A stretch of 64,000 nucleotides of DNA from Jaltomata sinuosa (GCA_003996215.1 QJPP01000277.1:310001-374000); one strand, 5' to 3'; shown: positions 46,645-58,020, counted from the first letter of the stretch. Notes: a model not told the origin generated them from the sequence alone. Numbers and translations are program-made.

Positions 46645-47511
46645 GTAGTTGGGGATGAATTTGATGATTGTTTAGAACTCTTAGAAGGAGTGCTTAAACG
46701 ATGCGAGGAAATAAACTTGGTGTTAAATTGGGAGAAGTGTCATTTTATGGTAAACAAAGGGATAGTATTGGGGCACAAAATATCTGAAAAATGGCTTGAA
46801 GTTGACCAAGCCAAAATTAAAGTCATATCCAAGCTACCCCCTCCAAAAACTGTAAAAGGGATAAAGAGTTTTCTTGGTCATGACGAGTTCTATAGGCGCT
46901 TCATAAAAGATTTCTCGAAGGTGGCTTATCCCTTGTGTAAATTGCTTGAAAAAGAATCCAAATTTGACTTTGATAGTAGTTGCATGAATGCCTTTCTCAC
47001 TCTAAAAGAGAAGTTAACTTCAACCCCCATTATCATTTCACCGGATTGGACAAAACTGTTTGAACTTATGTGCGATGCTAGTGGTGTAGCTTTGGGGGAT
47101 GTACTTGGTCAATAAAGAGACAAACTCTTCCACCCTATCTACTATGTGAGCAAGACATTGAATACAACTCAAACCAATTACACCGTGACTGAACAAGAGT
47201 TGTTGGTTGTAGTCTTCTCCTTTGAAATGTTTTGGGTATATCTTTTAGGAACCAAAGTCATAGTGCACACTGACTATGCAGCAATAAGATACTTGATGAC
47301 TAAGAAGGATGCCAAGCCCCGGCTAATTCGTTGGGTGTTACTCCTCCAAGAATTCGATTTTGAAATAAAAGATCAGAGGAGTTGCGAGAATCAGGTGGCT
47401 GACCATTTTTCAAGACTAGAAGTAGAGGGAAGGCCTGCAGGGGAACTTGAGATAAATGATTCATTCCCCGATGAGCACATTTTGGCTGCTTTGCATGATC
47501 TCACACCATAG
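46645..47511 (+). pseudogene. E reverse transcriptase C-terminus and RNase H
   Basis: The frame carries on from the catalytic box with LKRCEEINLVLNWEKCHFMV, IVLGHKISEKWLEVD, IKSFLGHDEFYRRFIKDFSK (thumb) and LMCDASGVALGDVLGQ (RNase H, first aspartate). After TAA at 47113-47115 come YTVTEQELLVVVFSFEMF (glutamate), KVIVHTDYAAIRYLMTKKDA and NQVADHFSRLE (last aspartate). No frameshift occurs. The offset across C (9242 bases) equals the change of frame seen, so both halves belong to one gene. Confidence 0.9.
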
Positions 47512-48760
47512 TTTTCTGACTTCGCCAACTTTTTAGCAAGTGATTTGCTTTCGGATGGTTTGAATTCACCCCAGAAAAAGAAGTTCTTGCATGACATCTA
47601 GAAGTACTATTGGGATTATCCTTACCTATTTAAGATTTGCACTGATGGAATAATTTAGAGGTGCATCCCCGAAATTGAGATGATGCTTATTCTTAAGGCA
47701 TGCCACTCTTCCCCCTTTTGTTGTCACCATGGAGGTATGCGAACGGCTTCGAAAGTGTTGCAATGTAGATTTTATTGACCGGCTCTCTTTCAAGATGCCC
47801 ATGATGTGGTGAAGGCATGTGACAAATGTCAATGCGAAGGGGGCGTGTCTCGGTGCTATGAGCTCCTTCTAACACCAATCCTTGAAGCAGAATTATTTGA
47901 CGTATGGGGGATTGATTTTATGGGCCTATTTGTAAATTTGTATGGAAACACTTTCATCATTATGATTGTGTACTACATCTCAAAGTGGGTTGAATCCATG
48001 GCATTGCCTATCAATGAAGGAAAAAGTGTCATAGATTTTCTAAAAAAGCACATATTTGCCCAGTTTGGCATCCATTGTGCCATTATTAGTGATAGGGGTA
48101 AACACTTCTGCAACAAGTTGTTTAGAACTCTCCTTGAAAAGTATAGAGTCAAACATAAGGTCGTTACCCCCTACCATACACAAATAAGCGGACCAGTTGT
48201 GGTATCTAATAGGGAGATCAAGTCTATTCTTACAAAGTTGGTAAACATCCATCGAACGGATTAGACTCAGAAGTTGGACGATGCCCTATGGGCTTATCAA
48301 ACTATGTACAAGACCCCGATTGGTATGTCTCCCTATCAAATGGTCTCTTGCAAGGCTTTCCATCTCCCATTAGAACTTGAGCATAAAGCTATGTGGGCTT
48401 TGAAGAGGCTGAATTTAGATTGGGAAAAGGCCGCCCATGCTAAAGTTGAGGCCTCAATGTGATGGATGAGTTCCGAATGAGGGCATATGAGAGCGCATCA
48501 ACTTATAAATCACGTATGAAAAACTATCACGATCAACAAATTCTCAAGTGAGAATTCTCCCCTAAAGATTAGGTCCTTCTGTTCAACTCTAGACTTTGAA
48601 TCTTTCCGGGGAAGTTAAAGTCCAAATGGTCTGGCCCTTTCAAAGTGTGTCAAGTATTTCCAAATGGCGCAATAGAGCTAGAAGCTGAAAACGACTCAAC
48701 TCTTAAAGTGAATGGGCAACAAGTGAAGAAGTACTTGGGCATACCATAGGAATTCACACT
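47512..48760 (+). pseudogene. E integrase
   Basis: The zinc-binding part reads ILKACHSSPFCCHHGGMRTA, then VKACDKCQ. The catalytic triad is present in GIDFMGLF, AIISDRGKHFCNKLF and VVSNREIKSIL. WAYQTMYKTPIGMSPYQMV and HLPLELEHKAMWALKRLNLD, typical of Athila-group integrases, follow. Stops lie near 47599, 47656, 47776, 48262 and 48460. After that the C-terminal sequence is recognisable only in pieces (for example a NGQQVKKYLGI-like end near 48710-48750). No chromodomain is expected for this lineage and none is seen. Confidence 0.85.
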
Positions 48761-51136
48761 CTTCAAATCCATTTACCTTGATGAACCTTGAAGGGAAGGT
48801 ACCATCATCGAGCCGTGATGTTAAACCAAGCGCTTCTTGGGAGGTAACCCAAGATTTTGCCTTTACTTTCTGTATTTTACTTTTTTTGGTATTATTGGGT
48901 GTGTTGTTTATGTTGTCTTTGTAGTTAGGAACCAAGCAAAGGGTGTTAGAGAAATCATGAGGCAATGCATCGCACCATGCAATCGCATGTCGTGTTGTGC
49001 GTGTCACAAAATATTTCGCATGGTAGAGACAGATCAGTGGCGAAACCTTACAAGTTTCAAACCATGGCATGTGATCGGTGTGTGGTCCGCATTATTGGTT
49101 ATTTATGGCGCATTCTGGTTTCACACCTCAAAAATAGAACACCGACAACTTCAGCAAAAAATTGATCCATCAATGTGACTATTGGGGAGATTCGCACAAC
49201 ACTAAGTGCGTCTCGTATGTCTAATGCACAGCAGCAACCAGAACACTGGCACCTATGTTCCATCTGATGGTGCATCTGATGATGCAGTTCGCACGTGATC
49301 TCGTGCATTTTACACAAGTGCCCCAGGGAGTAATCTATTTTCTTACACTCGAATATCATTGAGGGAAATGCTCCGTTTGTGTTTGTGGGTGCTTTAATTT
49401 TGTTATTGCCTTGTTAATATTAGTTTAGCAATAAACTCTGAGGTTTTTCTTAATACCACGGTTCTTTCCCAAGGAGAAAATATTTTCTTTATTTTCTTTT
49501 CCTTTTGTTTGTTTTTGTGTCGAATCGGATTGGTGTTTTCCTATGATAGATTGAGAGGCGACTTTCTTAAGGGAAAATGTCAAGTTTTAGTTTTAATTTG
49601 AGTTTGTGCTTTGCTTTTCTCGAAATGGACCCACCAAAAAAAAATCTTGGCAAGACATTCTTGAAAAGAGAAAGGAAAGAGGGAAAATGAATTTTTGAGG
49701 AAAGCATTCTCTTGTCATGATTTGCACACTCTTGTTTTGGCTTGATCGATTCACAAATGAGTGTGTAATGAACTTGGAATAGATTATCAAAAATCATTAG
49801 TCCCAATTGATTTTGAGAATAATGTAAAGAAGTCTTGTGGCATGATGCCTTGTATGGTTAGGCTTTACCTTGATTCTTGTGCATGCGTGTCATCTAGAAC
49901 TTGCCCAGAATGTGATTCAAGATGAAATTTTAGATGTGACCGCGCTTGGAAGGTGATCTAAGGCCCTTTTTGAATAGTCACTTTACCCAAATGACTTCCC
50001 TTGACATCAATCCTAGTGAAACCTTTTGAGATTGTGACCATTCTTTAGCACTTTGTTTGACACCTTGACCTTTTTGGAACCTCTATCTTAGCACCCATCC
50101 TCCCTAATATCTTGAAAGTGAAACGTAGGCTAAAATCCTAAGTTTGGGGGAGAAATGAAATGACAACATAGGCAAAAGCCTAAGTTTGGGGGAGAAATGA
50201 AATGATAACATAGGCAAAAGCCTAAGTTTAGGGGTGTATGTGTTTAATGTGGAGAATAAAAGGAATGCACTTCAAGTGCAAGGTAGCACCTTATGGTTAA
50301 TTGAAAATTGCTCCAAAAGTTCAAATCTAATGAGCAAAATGAAAAGAAAAGAATTGGTGCTACCAAGTGAAGGTGTTACAAGGAGGTAGAATGATCATGA
50401 TTGAAAGGGAAAATCTTTGTATGTGTGAGGGAGAAATAAGGTGAAGTCAAAGTTCAAAAATGTGAGCAGTGTTCAAAATGATGAGAAAAAGCATTAGAGA
50501 GGTTTAGTCACTTGAGCCAAATGAAATCCTTACCTTAGCCCTAGCTAATATCGTAACCCGTAAGTCCGTAGTGATTCTGAGCTTGGCCACTCTACATTAG
50601 TGGCGATTTACATGACGGGCAAGCCTATGGTTTGACATGTGTGCACTTGAACCTCTTTGAGAGAGTGAGAGTCTTTTTGGTTCTCTTATGATCCCTTATA
50701 TTATGAAATCGCATGATTGTGAGTGGGATTCTCTCTTGTGGTGAGTGGCATCATGCACTCGAACTGGATCATGAAGTCTCTATTTCAATTAAGAGGAATG
50801 AATGAGACAAGTTGTGTGGTGAATCTCGAGGCAAACCTTGATGGTCCATGCCAATGACTTGAGAGGCTTTATATCTTGTTCCGAATGACAAAATTCCCTT
50901 GATTTTTGAATGAGAAATGAGGTCCTTTGAAAAGGTTTTGAAATGATCAATTTCCTTGATAATGTGGTGGTTCTAATTGAGATGAGCATGGTAGTTGAGT
51001 CTTTTGGTTGAGTCTTTTTGTTTATTATCTTTTTCTTGGTTTTAAAATAGATTAGTCTTGTGTGCCTTGATTGAGTTTCAGAGCGTAATTCATTCCTTAC
51101 CTTGTGAGTATCTTGCTTGAGGACAAGCAATAGTTC
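48761..51136 (+). other. E post-pol non-coding region with conserved blocks
   Basis: No gene is supported; the 3' frame of B1, B2 and F is absent. Words on GTGYGGTCCGCAY and CGCAC/GTGCG lie at 48960-49310. The CTTAAGGG block is at 49541-49581. Three AGGC-loop-GCCT modules with G-runs lie at 50125-50150, 50169-50192 and 50210-50234, and the AGCCTATGGTT block at 50590-50633. A T-rich frame at 48837-49178 looks membrane-like in its first 30 residues only because of base composition. Confidence 0.65.
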
Positions 51137-51149
51137 AAGTTTAGGGGTT
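51137..51149 (+). other. E polypurine tract
   Basis: AAGTTTAGGGGTT directly precedes TGATAAG. It resembles the AAGTTTGGGGG ends of the internal modules near 50150, 50190 and 50230. Confidence 0.75.
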
Positions 51150-52633
51150 TGATAAGTCGGTAATCTACCAACTTATTAAGCCATTACTCATGAATTATTC
51201 CCATGTTTTGATAAGATTTAGAGGTTCTTATGGCCTTTATTGACATGAATGCAAGTACTCTTGTCCTAGAGAAGAAAACAAGGAAATTAACCCAAAAGAG
51301 CTTAAAAAGAGTTGAAGTGTGAAGTGGTCAGAAGAGATTAATATTTTGTGGTGAGGTGCAGACCTCGTGCGATAAGCACAACTCGATGTGCGGTCCGCAC
51401 CTTCCTCTGCATGAAGCTTAGAAGAGAAGAGAAAGATCTGTTAAGGGGTGCGTCCGCCGTTCGACATGCACAAGCTCTGGTGAAAACCACACCCCGCTTT
51501 GCTCAATGACTGAAGTTCAGCCAAGTCTCTGGTTCACTCATGCAAAGTTGTGCAATGCGCAAAACGTGACGTGCAAACTGCACGTCACGGCGCACAGCTC
51601 CCGAGGGGCATTTTTGTCCATCTTTGTATGATGAATTGGGAATATTCTAAAACCCAATTTAGGTATAGTTTTTCAGAGTTTTGAATAGTTTTCAGATTTT
51701 GAAGCAAGTTTCTCTCCCAAGGCAAGAAATAGGGTTTCAATCCATTATCTCAATCTTCAACCTTGGACTTGTAAATTTGAGCTTGGATATTGGATTCTTG
51801 CTATAATTAATGAAAAGAAATTTGAATTTCCCTATGGGTATACTTTCTTGTTCCTTTAGCATGAGTGGCTAAGTTTTCTTGTCTAGGGATGTGTTGATGA
51901 TGGGTACTTGATAAAAGGGTATGGGTATTGCTTATTTGTGTTTATAATTGCTAATATGACATGGGTCTAGTGATTTCACCATATTTTAACTCTAAAATTG
52001 GTGGTTGTAAACATTGATTTAATTTACTTGATTATGTTCTTGCTTGAGAAAGGTGTTCATAATTTCGGATGTGAAATTGCTAATGGGTACTTGGGATTCC
52101 ACTTATTGAGGCTAGAAATGGCTCAATTCGCTAAAAACACTCATTTAAGGGTCTAAGCTAGAAATAGTGTGACCTCCCCAAGCCTATATAGGTTGGTTTA
52201 TGCCTAAACAATGGTGTTTGAATAAAAACCATTGGATAAATAATTGTTTGATCGAAAGATAACAAGCATGCCTAAAACCAATGCTACCTATGTTAGTTAG
52301 TAAGAGTTTATGCAAATGAGCAAGTACCTTGACCCGTGTTCGAGTCCCATCGGAAGCACATCCCTAGTCGTCCTCTCTCTTGTTTACACCTTGCATTTTT
52401 ACTTTATTACTTTGTTTGGAATTTGAATTGTGATGGATTCCCTATTCCCCCCTCTTTTACATTATTTGTTGTTTGGACAATCTACTCTCGCTATAAAGTC
52501 TTTTCTACAATATTTTTGGCTAAGCTCCAATTCCCTGTGGGATTGACACCAACTCTCGTCGGGTAATATAAATTGTGTTTTGCTTAACGATAGCCGATAC
52601 CTCCACCTTGGAGAGTACATTTGAGCGTTATCA
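51150..52633 (+). repeat. E 3' LTR
   Basis: Begins TGATAAGTCGGTAATC and ends GAGCGTTATCA. It contains GTGCGGTCCGCAC (51388-51400), an odd-centred palindrome, inside a cluster at 51350-51600. Confidence 0.9.
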
Positions 52634-54545
52634 CTTGTCCTCATGCAAATCACTCATAAGGCCAAGGATTGACACAAACTTCTCAAGGCACAAGGATTTC
52701 ACAAAGGACTACACCGACTAAAAAATACAAGAAAATAATAAACAAAAGACACTAACTCATTTGGCACCACCACTAGCACGAAGCAAAAACACTTCATTTG
52801 AAAAGCTCATTTCAAGAGACTTAAATTTGTCATTCAAAATCAGGGGAATTCTTCCTTTAAAAACAGATCATCAAGCTTCTCAAGTCATTGGCATTAACCT
52901 TCAAGATTCGCTACATAACTTGTCTCATTCATTCCTCTCAATTGAGATCAAAATTCACTATTTAATTCAAAGATGCAATGCCACTCACCACAAGAGAGAA
53001 TCCCACTCACAATCATGCAATTCACAATATAGGGATTATAAGAGAATATAAAGACTCTCACTCTTTCAAAGAAGTTCAAGTGCACACACATAGAACCATA
53101 GGCTTTCCCTTTATGTAATTCGCCACTAATGTAGAGTTGATAAGCTCAGAATCCCTAAGGACTTACGGGTAACTATGTATGCTAGGGTTAAGGCAAGGAT
53201 TTCATTTGGCTCAAGTGGCTAGACCTTCCTAACAGTATCATTAGGTATTCAAGTGCACCACTCACATCTTTGAGTTAACTTCACCTTATTTTCCCTCACA
53301 ATCCCAATTTTTTCCACAAACCATTTTTCCAATCTCCCTTTTCTTTAGCTCATGAGGTAACACCGCTCAATTCTTTTTCTTTCATTCTATCCTTTTTTTT
53401 TTTTGAAAATTTTCAATCAATTCTTAAGATAAGCATAGTGTGCTACCTCACAATTGAAGCTCAACTCCTCCGTGTAACATCAATAATGCATACACCCCCA
53501 AACTTAGGCTTTTGCCTATATCAACATTCCATTTTTTCATTCATATCCCCCCCCTAAACTTAGGCTTTTGGCCAACACTTTTATTTCTAGAAATTAGGTA
53601 GGAATGGGTGCCAAAATAGAGGGTTCAAGAAGGTCAAAGTGTATAACATAGGTGCTAAGAAAAGGTTAAAGGCTCAAAGAAGGTTGACTAGGATCAATGT
53701 AAAGTGAAGGAACTTTTAGGTAAAGTGACTATTAAAAAAAAGCCTAAGGTCATATTCCAAGCTAAGTAACATCTAGGATTTTGCCTTGAATCACATTCGG
53801 GGCAAGTTCTAGACGATATGCATACACAAGAACGAAGTAAACCTTACCGCACAAGGCATCACAACACAAGAAGTTCACAAATTAGTCTCAAAATTAATTG
53901 GAACAAATGAATTTTGACAAGATATTTCAAGTTCTGCACAACTCATTTGTGAATCAACAAGCCAAATGGAGAATGTGCAAATCATGACAAGAGAATATTT
54001 TTTCGAAAATCATTTTCCCCTCTTCTCTCAATTTTCAAATTCTTTTGCCAAGAAAACTTTTTGGTGGTCCAATTTGAGACAAGTGTGACACGGACTCAAA
54101 ATAAATACTAAAACTTTGCATTTTCCCTTAAGAAAGTCACCTCTCAATCTATTGTAGGGAAATGTCACCCAGTTCGACACAAAAATAAAGAAAAGAAAAA
54201 TTTGCTCCTCGGGAAATTAAAAATTGTATTATGAAGAATACTCTTGGAGTTTATTCAAAATTAACTATTATCTACAAAGGCAATATCAAAATTATGCGAT
54301 CAAGCCTGACAAGGGCACAATATGAAGCATAATAAAAATAAAAGCCCGACAAGGGAAATAAAATAAACATCTAGACCAACAAGGGAAACATCACATCCAA
54401 AACATCAATAGAAATAATTGCACCCACCCCCAACCACAACATAGCATTGTCCCCAATGCCCAATCAGATAATAGAAGAGGGAAGGTGCAAAATCTCCTTG
54501 AGCATGCTAATCTAAACCGTCCTTCTGTGAATCTACTGTAAAACT
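52634..54545 (-). other. F 3' non-coding tail with conserved blocks
   Basis: No gene. On the minus strand after the 3' frame: GCCC-loop-GGGC hairpins (54302-54387), the CTTAAGGG block (54120-54160), two AGGC-loop-GCCT modules with G-runs (53494-53519, 53547-53574), and the AACCATAGGCTTTCCC block (53092-53140), ending at the E LTR. Confidence 0.65.
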
Positions 54546-56060
54546 GGTTCAAACTCCTTCCATAAAGGAGTGTGCTATCTGTTCGGACTCCAATATCACC
54601 CTCTGCATCACCTCATTATTTTTCTCATCCTCACCTCCCAAGGCAGCGAACAAGTCATCCATTGGGCATGTAGTCATACAGGGTGCAACCATAACTTCAT
54701 CGAGCAAGCTCGTATTTGTAGATGTCATGGGTGACTTACCCTTTGCTTTATCCACATCAGCCCGGATTGAAGTTACAACCTATTCCACGACCTCAACTCT
54801 TTTGTAAAGCTTGCCAAGAATATCAAAGACATCCTTCATTGCATCTTTGACAGCTTTTTGGATGAGTCCTGGCAGCTTCTTAGCCAATGTGCTCAGTTGA
54901 GTCTCATGAGAATAGATCATGTCAACTAGCTTGGGAAGGCCAGTTGGGGCTGAGGACAAAGGGGATGGTGAAAGTCTCAGAGGTAGAGCATCTAAATGAT
55001 TTCTCAATGCCATGGGAGTAGGAGTTCTTGACACCGACTTTGTTGGGGAAGATGCACCCATATCAAAAGCTACCTTTGAGATCCCCACATCAGCAAAACC
55101 CTGCAACTTCCTCTTCTTCACTTTAGGAGCATCAACATCCTTTTCTTCTCAATATCAACCACCCTGATTGCAAGAACAAACTTATCAGAATCAAAGTAAG
55201 GAATCTCAACCTTGGCACACAGATTGCTAATGAATATGGGAAAAGGCATTGAAATAGCGGGCTGATGAGCTTTCTTCTTAATCACCACAACCACTATCTC
55301 TTTGAAATTAACATGTATCCGCGACATGATGCAAGCAGCTAAAATGGCCCCCTCATTGGTAACCTTCTAATCATTTTTGGAAGGCAAGAAGCAGGATCGA
55401 ATAAAATTATACCATAATTTGTCTTTAAAGTGGAGGTCTTATCGAGAAATTTTGCCACCCAATGTGGCCCACAAAGGTTCACCCAGAGCAATAATCTTTA
55501 CGACCCATTATAGCAAACTATTATTCAAAGCAACCTCTTTGCATACTCAGTCCCTGGGCTTTTAGTGTACTCCGATAGATAGAATTTATGGCCTCTAGTA
55601 TGACATCAACCTCTTTACCCCAAACTACAATAGATGTCACGCAAGGGAAGTCTTTAACTTTTTCTGGATGCTTCATTGAGTCTTGCTTCAATTTGTAAGA
55701 TGCATAAAATTCACACACCACATCTGGGAAGTAACCTCTGGGCACACCCTGAAATGGTGACCATGCTCTCTCAGCAAACTGCTTGGTGATATTGAGGAAT
55801 TCATCCCCAATCCCGGCTAGGTTGAAGCTTTTCTCTGGTGTGAATGACCAGTTCACTTTGTACTTGACATAATAGGGCTTCATGCCCTCCATACACAATC
55901 AGACTCTATCCGTCTCATTAACATGAACTAGAGAAGCTTCTGGAATAGCCTCAGGAGCCTATTTTTTACCCAAGCTCTTTCCTTTGGTCTTGATCTTAGT
56001 TGGGCTAGGGGTTGGAGCTTTTCTTATGTTTCAGCCAGAGTTACCCCTGTTACAAGACAT
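54546..56060 (-). pseudogene. F 3' frame, putative plant transposon protein-like
   Basis: An ATG at 56060 (MSCNRGNSG) opens a frame with early stops. The conserved core at 55898-55521 reads VNWSFTPEKSFNLAGIGDEF, FAERAWSPFQGVPRGYFPDV and VVCEFYASYK, a pattern typical of the plant 'putative plant transposon protein' domain. After a frameshift, 55327-55118 gives VNFKEIVVVVIKKKAHQPAI and SMPFPIFISNLCAKVEIPYF. A proline/serine-rich linker and a predicted helix (LPKLVDMIYSHETQLSTLAK, 54960-54900) follow, and 54755-54549 ends in an acidic stretch. It is the counterpart of the B frames by position and by the REFYA/CEFYA motif, but distant in sequence. Function is unknown to me. Confidence 0.65.
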
Positions 56061-57100
56061 GATCTGCAAGAAAGATATGAGTTCCAAAGAAAACCAACAA
56101 AATATTTTTGTATTCTTCATTAGTAAGAAAAGAAAACACTACAAGAAGTTAAGAAAGGAAAAGGAAATAGATTGCACAAATAAAGGAGCAGCATAAAATT
56201 GACTGCTGGAATATGCAAGTCATATGCATTTTGTAGGTGGAGACCCACGACACACATGTGGTCAAGCACATGCCAGGTAGAACAATGGCACCAGGGAAAG
56301 GGACATGTGTTGTCACATCCATTTTGCATGAGCCAACATGTGGCACGCATGTGCTCAGAAGTAAATTGAAAGGATTCAACCACACCAGTATTGCCACCTG
56401 CATTTCGCAGGTATAGACTTACGATGTGCAAGTGAAATGCAAGTGAGAGGCAGTGAGTATTTTAACTCTCTGCTTTCACTTACATTGCACATGCATTTTG
56501 CAAGGCAACACCTGTGGCACACAAGTGCCTAAATGGTAGCAAACACATTCAAACACAACAAAATGCTAAGGCAGATAGTTGACCAATTTCTAAGTTCAAC
56601 AGGTACTCATACTTCCCCGAAAAACTTCACAAGCATTATCAAGACCTTAATATCAATAAGTAACCTATGCTCAATGACTTCCGTTAAGAAGGACGTTACC
56701 CCATCTATCATCGGGAATATCAAGTCATATGTTTTATCACGAGGAACATATCTAAATGCAACAATAATCACTCTCACTCAACCAAAGCGCTCATTGGATG
56801 ATTCATAATCAATTAGACTTCTCAAGAGCACAATGGTTCAGAACTTCATCCCATCACACATTATCTCAATCAAACCCAAAGAAGTGATGATTTTCCCTTA
56901 AAAATAATGTCACCCAATCTATCATAGGACCAAACCATACACTACTCATGAGTGGGTTACTCAGACTTCACCCTAAACTCAAAATAACAGGCTAAAATCA
57001 TCACAAACAACATGCATAATCATAAAAACATGATCTACCAACTTTTTCACCAACTATAACAACAAAAAGACCTAAAATTAAGTTTCAAAATTAGATCTCA
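56061..57100 (-). other. F region upstream of the 3' frame
   Basis: No gene. Words on ACCTGCATTTCGCAGGT and CACATGTG lie at 56195-56530. A second copy of the CCCTTAA...CACCCAATCTATCAT block is at 56890-56932. Confidence 0.55.
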
Positions 57101-58020
57101 AGTCTATTTAGGCAATGGTAGATTTCAACTATAATGCTTCACTAAAACTACTCCCAAAACACATAAAAACAAGAATTTAACATAAAGAAGCATACCATAA
57201 GTGAAGATGATGGAGTAGGGAGTGAATATTGAAGCTTTGGAGAACCAACAATGGAGACTCAAATTTTCATTGAAAAAGTAGCAGCGATGGCAATGGTATG
57301 GTGCAGACTCCTTGAGATAGAAAGATTAAAGATCTTCAATACAAGTAATGGGGGACTACTCAGGAAAAGTGACTAAAACCTTCACTCAGACATAAGTACC
57401 CAGAGACTTCTCAAGAAAAGAGTCTAAGTTCTTTTAATGACATGTTCCATTATTATAGTAAAATGAAGGCATAAGTACCCGGCTAAAAAAGTCCCTAAGA
57501 TGAGAGTTTATAAATCTCAGGTTAGGGTGATCTTGAAAGAAATTCTAGTGTTCTATGCCATAGATACATTTGGGGTTTTGTGGTTTGTTGTATGATAGTT
57601 TGGTGTTCGTTTAGGGATAGTCGACTATTGTATGGTTCCATAGGAAATTTAAGGATGGGAATCGGGTTTATAGAACTCTGGTTATGGTAATTGTCATGTT
57701 GAGATTAATTTGTGATGTCTAAAAAATGAAGTTTGTTGTGAAATGAGGAGTTTTGAGCAAGTTTCCAATATTCTAGAAATTTCATATCACCGTGATAAAA
57801 TGGTCTATCATCATGATGAATCACCATAGCGAGTTAATTCTCTCCATAGTTGTAGTGACCCTCTTGGGAGGATGCCACTTCTGAAACAAAACAAATACAT
57901 ACCTATAGCGCTTAAAAGACTCCATTTAAGACATTTTAATCATCATTATTTATAAAGCAGAATTAGGCCCGTTCAAAAAGAGTTAGAGGTTTAATATTTT
58001 GACATCTAATAATTCATATA
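57101..58020. other. Unassigned AT-rich stretch
   Basis: I see no gene, LTR terminus, primer site or repeat that I can name. It may hold the right end of F and some older sequence. It ends precisely at the D LTR. Confidence 0.4.

Larger units (their letters stand above)
33436..52633 (+). mobile_element. E, Athila-like Ty3/gypsy element with gag-pol (plus strand)
   Basis: LTRs of 1487 and 1484 bp, a tRNA-Asp-like primer site, a gag-pol frame and a polypurine tract before the right LTR define the element. C is inserted in its reverse transcriptase. When C and one TCTCG copy are left out, the whole gag-pol from about 35030 to 48460 stays in one frame, broken only by stops. E itself lies at the LTR/internal junction of F. 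Confidence 0.85.
31989..57200 (-). mobile_element. F, Athila-like element (minus strand), split by E; right end not found
   Basis: F consists of the LTR at 31989-33435 and internal sequence from 52634. The internal part starts CTTGTCCTCATGCAA, which corresponds to the family's pre-LTR segment (GCTTGTCCTCAAGCAAG in reverse). It carries the conserved 3' tail and a 3' frame (56060-54546), but no gag, pol, primer site or second LTR could be recognised, and the right limit is a guess. Confidence 0.6.

Noticed and set aside
48837..49178. Plus-strand frame with a hydrophobic N-terminus after E pol, possibly env-like
   Set aside because: The hydrophobic run comes from T-rich DNA; it overlaps the decayed pol end in another frame and has no counterpart in B1, B2 or F.
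56533..56808. 91-codon plus-strand frame
   Set aside because: No recognisable motif, antisense to F internal sequence next to the word cluster, no related copy elsewhere in the window.
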